Made by a program: the position numbers and the translations under genes
Part shown: piece by piece, positions 48,701 to 58,846 of the stretch
How positions within the stretch are numbered: the stretch's first letter is position 1
Layout: each line of letters begins with the position of its first letter
NCBI GenBank assembly: GCA_947044365.1
Contig: OX345649.1
Span: 974,430-1,038,429 of the forward strand
DNA length: 64,000 nt
Direction: 5' to 3'
Source of the DNA: Petrosia ficiformis
Lineage: Eukaryota; Porifera; Demospongiae; Haplosclerida; Petrosiidae
The notes under the pieces: model-generated
What the model was told of the DNA's origin: nothing
Seen by the model: only the letters and a program-made list of their open reading frames with translations
The model's database searches: none

Positions 48701-50948
48701 TTTTCTATTTTATATGGGGTCATCATTCCACTTAAAATGAGTATTTATCAGAAGTGGCGTTAACCTGTCCTTCCCAAACTAAAAAGAACATGAAGTCTCT
48801 TACTTTATTCAACAATATCTTGTCTTGTGTGAGCGAAGCTATAGCAGCTACTAACCAACAGTCTCCTAGTATCCCTTGAGCAACATCAAACCGACTAGCA
48901 CCTCCGGTGAACAACTTTGGATCACGTACAATCTCCTAATATGGTAATTAATATTACGAAATGCAAGGCAATTGATATAACTACATAGAATTTAAAAAGA
49001 TTACTCTTCTCAGATTTTAATATGGAGTAAAGAAAGTTAATAATAATAGTACCTTACCACCTTCCACCCCCAAAAGTATATTGAAAGAACATGTAAATTA
49101 TATATCAAAACTAAAAAAAGGTTTGCAAAAAAACATTGATATGGTAGCTATAGTCAGTTCCATTGATATGGTAGCTATAGTCAGTTCTATTGATATGGTA
49201 GCTATAGTCAGTTCTATTGATATGGTAGCTATAGTCAGTTCTATTGATATGGTAGCTATAGTCAGTTCTATTGATATGGTAGCTATAGTCAGTTCTATTG
49301 ATATGGTAGCTATAGTCAGTTCTATTGATATGGTAGCTATAGTCAGTTCTATTGATATGGTAGCTATAGTCAGTTCCATTGATATGGTAGCTTAAATAAG
49401 CTATAGTCAGTTCTATTGATATGGTAGCTTAAATAAGCTATAGTCAGTTCCATTGACCTTAGCTACACTAAATACAAGTATGTATAGTCTAAGAGAATAT
49501 AGAAATGCATTTATAACTATTGATACCATCCCAATCTTGTTTGTGTACTTTTGGGTTTATTTCTAATAACATGTATGTGTGATGAGCTTTGGATTTATGA
49601 ATATTCCTGAGCAATAATAATTGATATAACTGAATTCCAACTGGAAATATTACTACTTATAATAAAAACAAGCAATACACAAAAGAATAATGATGAGTTT
49701 GAGAGCAAAAGCATAGAGAATAATAATACAATGATGAGTTTGAGAGTAAGAGCATAGAGAATAATAATAGTTTGAGACTAAGAGCATATAATACATAATG
49801 AATTTGAGACAATGAGGTACTTGTTAACTAATACACAATATTCCCCTGCTAAGTACCTTATTTACAATTTTGAGTCTAAATATAACTTCTTTACAATGAA
49901 CATACATGTATATCAATTTGAATACTGAAGGAAACCAAATAGTTACTTCCACTTTAGACAGTCAACACATTGACCACAAATATTCAATAATAATTAACTA
50001 ATGTATATGTGTAGAAATCTGAAAGTCTTTGAAATGAATTCTATGTATAATAATTAGTAACATGTATAAAAGGCATATTTGTAACCAACACAAATCACTA
50101 TGGTGCTCAACATTATTATGAAGTTGTAATAGTGACATGATACAAACAACACTGTCTAAAGAAAGATAGTGTGTTCGGGCAAAAACGGAGAAGGCAAAAG
50201 CAGAGTTGATGAACTAAAAGTTATAGTTGTTTAACAAATTATAAACTAGGTTTACTAACATGGTATTAGTTTCGAACTAACTAAATTTACCTATTCATTA
50301 TAATCATGTGTAATAAACATACCAATGCACTAATATCTCTTCCCATTCTTATAATAATTATTATACATACATACCTACATACATACCTACATACATACAT
50401 ACATACATACATACATCCATCCATCCATCCATCCATCCATTTATCCATCCATTCATTTGTCCATCCATCCATCCATCCATCCATCCATCCATGCATCCAT
50501 CCATCCATCCATCCATCCATCCATCCATCCATGCATCCATCCATTTAATACTAGCTATCATAATTAAAATACTATGTTGAATAATTACATACTCCAGGTC
50601 GTTTCCATTCAGGCTTAAAGGGAAGCTTGTGTGAATAGAACAAAGAGGATTCATCTGCTGGAAAGTAAGGATCTTCAAACAGCTTGTTAGTGCGAATGCA
50701 TTCACGACGAATCTTTTCATAGTCTTGAGCTGGTACACGTGTACCCAGACCACCAGTTCCCTGGCCCTATTGGAGAAAGGGGGTGGTATTCAAATTGATC
50801 TTGAAAGTTGACATAATAAACACAGTGTGGTGTAATAATAATAACACATATAATTATATATATTATTGTTATGCAGTTGACAATTGCTCACCTCTTTAGG
50901 GCCGGTACCTGGGATAGTAATTTGCATTTTTACCCCTGAGTCAGTCAT
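39774..50948 (-). CDS. Classical (PEF-domain) calpain cysteine protease
   Basis: 17 exons, 690 aa. Minus-strand exons: 50948-50892, 50766-50593, 48935-48804, 47633-47443, 47021-46853, 46796-46713, 46645-46560, 46061-45895, 43704-43469, 42991-42783, 42727-42679, 42080-41969, 41846-41788, 41279-41211, 40461-40383, 40027-39911 and 39856-39774. All phases close. The protease core shows the catalytic triad: Cys103 in [16 protein letters not shown], His260 in KGHAYSV and Asn284 in RIRNPWG. A C2-like CBSW domain spans about 350-505 (STAGGC-like [30 protein letters not shown]). The C-terminal penta-EF-hand domain spans about 519-690. EF1 is [15 protein letters not shown]2 [12 protein letters not shown] and EF3 [14 protein letters not shown]4 and EF5 are degenerate as usual. 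Calpains are Ca2+-activated cytosolic proteases that cut cytoskeletal and signalling proteins. The length and order fit the animal CAPN1/2/3/9 group. Orthology within it cannot be assigned by eye, so no symbol is given. Confidence 0.97.
40076..40245. mobile_element. Family B MITE
   Basis: tagtgttgttttagtttgat at the left; right end truncated at ttagttatacacaaca. In the calpain intron between exons 16 and 15. Confidence 0.7.
40583..41043. mobile_element. Family G TIR element with an expanded 68-bp internal satellite
   Basis: Ends aaagtctgttcatattcact and gtgaatgtgaatgacctt. Between them the unit caataacttatatgtactat plus agtgtatagtttaatgtcat is repeated exactly every 68 bp about four times. 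Other copies have one to three units. Confidence 0.85.
42150..42600. other. Non-coding calpain intron 11 with a degraded family A element
   Basis: 42175-42300 retains cagcttcttatttggtactg and attatgattatattatcact of family A. The rest is unique-looking but no exon is needed here, since exons 11 and 12 join in phase. Confidence 0.55.
43820..43950. repeat. Palindrome around aattaggaagttaattattt
   Basis: aggaagttaattattttcac and its complement flank an A+T core (atatatata), giving a hairpin with arms of about 40 bp at 43854-43946. Confidence 0.75.
44280..44525. repeat. About 65-bp repeat (caagttctactagtggagat)
   Basis: Four units with gtacatttgagtacaagca; intronic in the calpain gene. Confidence 0.9.
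44946..45179. mobile_element. Inverted pair of tRNA-derived SINEs (106-bp arms, 22-bp loop)
   Basis: Left arm 44946-45051 and right arm 45074-45179 are reverse complements at about 104 of 106 positions. The right copy has a tRNA-like head at 45055-45127 with an A-box-like tggcttagtggttggagc and a B-box GGTTCGAGTCC. It is followed by gtgtctgtctttctgtggac. The left copy lacks the first bases of the head. A Pol III transcript would fold into one long hairpin. Confidence 0.85.
45205..45530. repeat. 60-bp tandem repeat, over five units
   Basis: ttactgttttacactaacac plus acactgtcatacagtattct plus ccatcatactaacaagtgag, units nearly identical. Confidence 0.96.
46085..46530. repeat. 78-bp tandem repeat, about five units
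   Basis: gagtacttatactgtgtagt plus acatacctatgtacacacaa, repeated every 78 bp (46200, 46278, 46356); fills calpain intron 7. Confidence 0.95.
47208..47404. mobile_element. Family B MITE
   Basis: Left end tagtgttgttttagttt and right end aactaaagcaacacta are complementary. In calpain intron 4. Confidence 0.75.
47930..48088. repeat. About 33-bp repeat (cccataatgtacactgaggt)
   Basis: Five units with gtataatataggcccat. Confidence 0.9.
49138..49455. repeat. 27-bp tandem repeat, about eleven units
   Basis: attgatatggtagctatagt plus cagttct. The period is a multiple of three, so open frames on both strands pass through it without being genes. Confidence 0.97.
50370..50545. repeat. (CATA)n then (CATC)n microsatellite
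   Basis: Sharp switch from TACA to ATCC units at about 50416, next to calpain exon 2. Confidence 0.95.
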
Positions 50949-51167
50949 TGCTGCTGTGATTCACACAATTTCGCAGTAAACTCGAGCAAGACTGCTTGTA
51001 CAGCCCTGACCACAAATATTTATGTTCTATGTTAGTCTCGTCCCCAGACTAGACCGGCGCCGTGGGGCGTGGCAGTCTGGGGACGAGGCGTAATAATAAA
51101 AAGTACGAGTTCCCGGAGCGTCTGCAGTGCAGTGGTGCAGACTAGTTGTTTGAGAAAGGAACCAATC
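50949..51167. promoter_or_regulatory. Divergent promoter of the calpain and syntaxin genes
   Basis: 219 bp between opposite start codons. Contains a perfect inverted repeat, CTCGTCCCCAGACT at 51037-51050 and AGTCTGGGGACGAG at 51074-51087, around a GC-rich core (accggcgccgtggggcgtgg). This is the most GC-rich patch in the neighbourhood. Shared promoter function is inferred. Confidence 0.65.
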
Positions 51168-51282
51168 ATGGATTCTGATGGCTTTGGTATGACAGACAAA
51201 CTGCATGTTTTGAGAAATCAAGTTCAGGTATGAATTCTTGTATGATCATGGTCATACATGCATTGTAATAAAATGCAAGAAA

Positions 51283-51355
<73 letters not shown>

Positions 51356-54300
51356 TATTATAATAAAACTATATATAATATGTAATATATACATGATTAT
51401 ATACAAGTTATGTATGTACAGATGTTAGTTACAGACAACAACAAGTCGGTGTGTTATAATGTATAGTTTAAAGTTATTAAAGTAGAATTATTCATCTCCA
51501 GTCGTCATTTGTGTCCTTACAAGGCCTACATGTTTGAAGCTATGGTCAGCAGTTAGTTTAAGCACTAAGAATAAACTGTGAACATATAACAGCTGCATAC
51601 ATGCATATATAATATTATATACACATGCTAGTTAATACGTAGATGTACTGTAGTGAAACTGTTATGTTGTTTAGTGTTTATTTTTAAAAAGAAATAAAAA
51701 CCTGTTGACAACTGTCGATAGCATACAATATCTAATATTAATGTGTTTGTGTGTTAGACATAGTGTCATCTGAGTTGTTGATAATTAATGTGTACATAGT
51801 ATGTACATTATATATAGTATGTGTGTGGTGATAGGAAGGTGGGATAGTAGTGTTGTTTTCACAAGCAGTGCACACTAAGTGCACACTAAGTACATGTATT
51901 GAGTGTACTATCATATGTCGTCTACTACATCATAAACTAGATTGTAGTATTCAATACACATTATGATATATTACATTTAGAAATCCAAATAAATATAATT
52001 TATATTATTTATAAGGATAATATATTAATTATTTAACCACAAAAGGGTATTGGTTGTAACAGTCACCCACTCACTGCCCAGTAGTATGGTATAGGCCAGT
52101 CACACAGGATGGATTAGTGAATGTCTGGTAACTTGAAACTGAACTGTATACAAAGTGTATGGTGGGAATGAAAAGAGTAGGATAAAATGTCTGGCAGTTG
52201 GCTCGATATTTCCACACTCCTGTTTATCACTACCTGTAATAGTTTTGAGTATACTAAAGTCTTTAGCTATTAAACAGATGTATGGTAAAAGCAGTCTCAC
52301 AAGATATCAATGTATTAAGGCACATAGGGCCATCCCTATGATTGCTTTCCCACGGGTTCAAACTATATATATATATATATTCTTGTGTTACTTATGTGAG
52401 TATGTGTTGTATACATAATTAATATGTCAGTCATTGCAAAGCAATCATAGGGATACTTTTTTTCTCAATATATCAATTAATCTGAATGGTGTTAGTAACA
52501 TCAAATTCATGACTGACAAATATACCCACTGTACATATGCTATCTAAATAATAAAATCCTTAAACTGATGATCTTTGTACCCTCTTTATTAGTCATATAC
52601 ATTTTACTCCAACTTTATATAAACCCTGTACTAAACGCATTCATTCACATTCACCTTGACATCAGTGACCAACAATATTTTTTATCTGTACCATTTTCAT
52701 ATAATTATCATTCCCATTCGTTTATATACAAGTCAAATTTCAATCCATAGCTTCATTATTGAGTTACAGTATAATCATGTATTAATCTTATGACATTAAA
52801 CTATATTACATATAAAGTCATCACTTCCTAATCTCGAGGTCATTGTGAATGTGAACAGACTTTACCAGTCGAGGTACTGGAAACAGCAGGCTCAATTCTA
52901 ACTCAATGAATATTAATACTTGTATGTACATGTACATAATAAATACATGTATAAATATGACCATGAGAAAATGGGCATTAAGATAACTTGATCAAATTAA
53001 TACCCCTTTTAGTAAGGTACTTTGACTTTTGGTTAACTAAACTATAAGTAAATTACAAGTCTACTGTAATAACTATAACTAACTAAAATGAAACTTAGCC
53101 AATAATGGACACTTTTAGTAAACTAGAACCCTTTTAGTAAGCCTAATATTGTTTTAGTTCATTAACTATAACTATAACTAAAATTGTGATAAACTACAAG
53201 TATAACGTCAAATGAAATTGAACTCAACTACATTCGATATTAATAGTTGTCTTTTTGGATAGTTGGCTTCCTGTACTAAATGGTCAATTTCAAGTGTTTA
53301 TGGATACTAAGAGTTTTCATAATGGACCATTTTCTCATCCACACAATCAAGTATATGTGTTTAGTGCTTATACATTTTATCAACAGAGCAGAGGTTCAAT
53401 TATATCAATCAGTGACAGCACTTCAGTACAGAATCCTAACCAGATTGAGACCGAACGTAGCATAGGAGTAGTACTGGAAACTGTAAGTACATACATATAT
53501 ACATTACAATGGTTTAGTACTGGAAACTGTAACTTACATACGTACATATATACATTACATACATACATATATACATTACATACATACATGTACGTACGTA
53601 CGTATGTACGTACGTACATACATACATACATACATACATACATACATACATACATACATACATACATACATACATACATGCATACATATATACATACATA
53701 CATATATACATACATATATACATACATACATGCATACATACATACATACATATATACATACATACATATATACATACATACATACATACATGCATACATA
53801 CATGTACATACATACATACATACTAGTGCTGGACAAGTAATCAGTATAATATTATCATCATAAATTATTATTGTGTAAGTTTCAGTTATTGTGATAATCA
53901 TACACAATCATGTGATAATCATACACAATCATGTGATTATACTACAAGCTTCTGATGTGCTTTGTGGTTGAGTGATACAGCACTTTAGAATTTGTAGCCC
54001 TGATTGAAAGAAGCATTAGTTGTATTGAGAAAAGAATTGATCTGTTTGTCTAATGAAAGGGCTCATAACATCAGATACCTTTCTTTTTATCATGATTAGT
54101 TTTTGTTTAGTATTTCCAGTTTTGAGAATAATTGTGATTTTTAGTTTCATATGATAATTGTTTCATTGGAGAATCAAACAGCTCCCTAATACATGTGTAG
54201 ATACGTACATACATACATACATACATACATACATACATACATACATACATACATACATACATACATACATACATACATACAAGCATGCATGCATGCATGC

Positions 54301-57300
54301 ATACATACATACATACATACATACATACATACATACATACATACATACATACATACATACATTCGTACATACATACATGTACACACGTACATACATACAT
54401 GTACTACATACTTACAGACATTAGTAGCAGTTTCCACAAGCTGCTTTCTGATCTGTAGACTGTACTGTAATTTGAATATGCGTTTGTTTAGTGCCATAAT
54501 TCACTGAGAATGATATTTTCCTTAATTACATATAAATACATATGTGATACAAGAATTATATAATAATTATAATTATAATAATTATATGATTAAACCTGCC
54601 ATAAAAGAGTTATCACTTCAAATAAGGATAGTATTGTATATAATATATATATATTATATATATAATATATATTATATATATATATATATATATAATATAT
54701 ATAATTATATTATATATATATTAACCTAACAAAGTAATATAATACTTGTACAAATCACTAATAATACTTGATTCAGTGAGGACATATTTCAACAATGCCT
54801 GTAATTCTTATAACATACTGTATTATATAATTATAACATTATTCAAGTTTACTTATAATATGAAGAAGAAAACGACCATAATAATAATAATAATTGTAAT
54901 AATTATTATTAATTTATTAATTCATAGATTGATAATCTGAGTGAAGAGATTAATCAAATTGAGCAGCTGATAGAAAGGATTACGACCAATCATCTCACAA
55001 TTATTTCATCAATTCAAAATGAAGGTAATATGAACATTAAAACTATTTAAATCAGGAACAGAAAAGAAATTTCAAATGATATAATTATTTTTGTTAGTAT
55101 ATACAGTAGTATAGAGTGTAAAGGAAAGCATGTTTGTGTGATATGAACCATTTCTAGTGTTTTAGTTGGACACTATGGTACACTCTGTGCAGTCTGTGGT
55201 TCATGTTCTTCTGTAATGTTTATTAATAGTTTGTGTTACCGTGTGATGATAATAATCAGCCTCATATTAGAGTTCCATACTTCATTCCTATGTTAAGATT
55301 ATAACATGTTTTCAGCCTCATACTGTAGTTCTATACTTCATTCCTATGTTAAGATTATAACATGTTTTCAGCCTCATAGTGGAGTTCTATTCTTCATTCC
55401 TATGTTAAGCTTATAACATGTTTTCAGCCTCATACTGTAGTTCTATACTTCATTCCTATGTTAAGATTATAACATGTTTTCAGCCTCATACTGGAGTTCT
55501 ATACTTCATTCCTATGTTAAGCTTATAACATGTTTTCAGCCTCATACTGTAGTTCTATACTTCATTCCTATGTTAAGATTATAACATGTTTTCAGCCTCA
55601 TACTGGAGTTCTATACTTCATTCCTATGTTAAGATTATAACATGTTTTCAGCCTCATACTGGAGTTCTATACTTCAATCCTCTGTTAAGATTATAACATT
55701 TTTTCAGCCTCATACTGGAGTTCCATACTTCATTCCTATGTTAAGATTATAACATGTTTTCAGCCTCATACTGGAGTTCTATACTTCATTCCTATGTTAA
55801 GATTTCTATTGTTTTTTAGGTCTAAGAACTGAAAATCAGCATCTTCACGAAGAAGTGAAACAAAAATCTCATCGTGTCACTAACGAACTAAAACGTAATT
55901 TTTCTTTCATTTATTAATTCTATCATCAAAATAAATATATAATTATTTTTAACACACAAGGGATGAAAGATGGTCTGGATAGGGAGGCTAATGGGCCAGA
56001 ACGAAACTCGGCAGATTACAGAATAAGGAAAGCTCAAGTAATATATGGAAATATATAATATACATCAGCTTAACTAAACAAACTGTTTTTATTGTCATTT
56101 GCCTTACATGGAAATCAGATGTGTTTATCAACTTGTTAACATTTGAATCATCATCCTGCCATACATTCCTCTATTCACACTCTATCTACATCAATTCATA
56201 TATCAATTTATCCATTTATTCATCAATCCATCTTCACTCTTCTAAATCCATCTATTCATCCATCTGTTCAACCATTTATCCATCTATCTATCTATCCATC
56301 TATCTATACATCCATCCTTCCATTTTTAAAATACATCTATATATCCATCTATCTATCCAACCATTTATCCATCTATCTATCTATCCATCTATCTATACAT
56401 CCATCCTTCCATTTTTAAAATACATCTATATATCCATCTATCTATCCAACCATTTATCCATCTATCTATCTATCCATCTATCTATACATCCATCCTTCCA
56501 TTTTTAACAGTGCATCCTGCATCCATCCATCTGTCCATCATTTATCTACATCAATTCATATGTCCACCCATTCCATTTATCCATCTATCTATCTATCCAT
56601 CTGTCCATCATTTATCTACATCAATCATCCATCCATTAATCCATCTATGTATCCATTAATCTGTACATCCATCCTTCCATTTCTAATAGTTCATACTGCT
56701 GTCTATACAGTCATCCATCCATCTGTCCATCAATTCATATATTCACCATGCATCTATTCAATCACCCAATTCACCCATCTCATTGTCAATCTATTGATCA
56801 ATCTATCTATCCATCCATTGATCCATCTATCTATCCATCCATTGATCCATCTATCTATCCATCCATTTATCCATCTATTTATCCATCTATATATCCATCC
56901 ATTTATCCATCTATTTATCTATATATCCATCCATTTATCCATCTATCTATCCATCTATCTATCCATCTATTTATCCATCTATCTATTCATCCATTTAATC
57001 TGTTCATAACATGTATCCTGATGGTGACATAGTGTATGTAACTATATGTCCACAGTACTCAACATTAGCGAGAAGATTTCGTGATGTAATGATGAAATTT
57101 AATCAAGAAGAGGAAGAATACAGAGAAAAAAATAAAGACAAGATCCAACGTCAACTGAAAATAGGTACATGTCCATTCTTGCTCTTTGGCCTGTCATGTG
57201 GACCCCAAAATGGACCCCATTGTACAATGTGGTAGTGTTGTTTTAGTTAACTATAACTATAACTAAAACCCATTTTAGTGCATGTGACTTTTAGTTAACT

Positions 57301-58694
57301 ATAACTAAACTACAAGTCTACTGCAATAACTATAACTAACTAAATTGAAAATTGGCCAATAATGGGCACTTTTAGTTAGTTAACTAAAACTAAAAGCCTT
57401 TAAAATTGTTTTAGTTAATCAACCAAAACTATAACTAAAAGTCCCCATTATTGTCATACTAAAACAACACTACTAAACAGTCAATCAGTTAATGATGTGA
57501 GGTTTTGTTTTATGATACACAACCTAGTATATGGGGAGGCAAAATATTTTAGGGGGTCCAAATATTATGTGACAGACCCTTTCATAACATTATTCATTTT
57601 CTTGCAGCTAATAATAATGTATCGGATAGCAAATTAGAGGAGATTTTGGAACAAGATAATCCTCAAATATTAGTCCAGAGTGTAAGTAAGAATGTGACTT
57701 TACAATAAAAGACCAAATGCTGGAAAACAATTTGAACAAAACGTACTTTAATCGCTTGCTGATTGGTCATTTTCTGCTGGAAGCTAACAATTTTTGGAGT
57801 CTTAGAAGCTGCATTTTTTGGCTTCCTATACAAAATAGATGGATAATGAACATTATTTTAAAGGTAATTGTTGTGCAAATTGCTTTGTGGCATTTGGTCT
57901 ATTTATGTATGGACAAACATAATTATGAAATTAAAGTAATTTGTTTACAACTTGCTATGATGTGAAATTAAAATCTGTTCATTTAAAATGATCTCAAATT
58001 AGATTGTGATGACTTTATAATTATTACAATTAATTAATTAATTATACTAAATCCTTTCTTTAATATTAAGCCTATGCCTGGGCTAGCTAGCGATACTTGT
58101 GAGTTGTGCACACACCAGTCTGGCTATATGTCTATGCATCTAAACTATATCATGGACATTTTCAGAGGTCAAAGGTCAATCATGAATATGTCTTCATAAT
58201 CTTAATCCAGCAATCTCATATCCTCATATTTTTTTTTTCTAATATATAAGTGATTGTATGTGAGAAAATAGAGTTTGTTCTTCATACAAGAAGTCACAAA
58301 ATAATACTGTATTTATATAGTCTCGTATGGCAGGTTATATCAGGATGTATTTCTTGTCACTCAAGCATTGAGATTATTGTATTCTGTGGTTTGTATAAGT
58401 ATTATACTAGTTTGTTACGGCAATATAGATACAATCCTTATATGAAGTTATAACTGAAAATCAGTGTAGTGGGAACTAATGAAATGCTTTATTTCATACA
58501 AGATCATACATACGTCTTCTCTCTTCTAACTCATTTATTTTCCATTCTATAACTCAGATACTCGGAGATACATCACTTTTGCAGCGTCAGCGAATGCTTA
58601 ATGAAGTTCAAACACGACATATGGAAATACGTAGATTGGAAGAGAACATTAGGGTAAGTCTACTTCATAGTATGTACTTACTAAATTAAATATA

Positions 58695-58739
<45 letters not shown>

Positions 58740-58800
58740 CACATATGTACACACATACATGTATGTACACACAAATACGTATATACACACATATATACAC

Positions 58801-58846
<46 letters not shown>

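Noticed and set aside
48732..48803. Extension of calpain exon 3 to the in-frame stop ([20 protein letters not shown])
   Set aside because: A donor at AAA|GTAAGA joins in phase to exon 4 and restores the conserved calpain core; the extension is intron.
49081..49395. Perfect 9-residue peptide repeat, both strands open
   Set aside because: 27-bp tandem repeat in a calpain intron; open on both strands.
56121..57009. Ser/Ile/His-rich open frames
   Set aside because: CATC/TATC repeat filling syntaxin intron 5.
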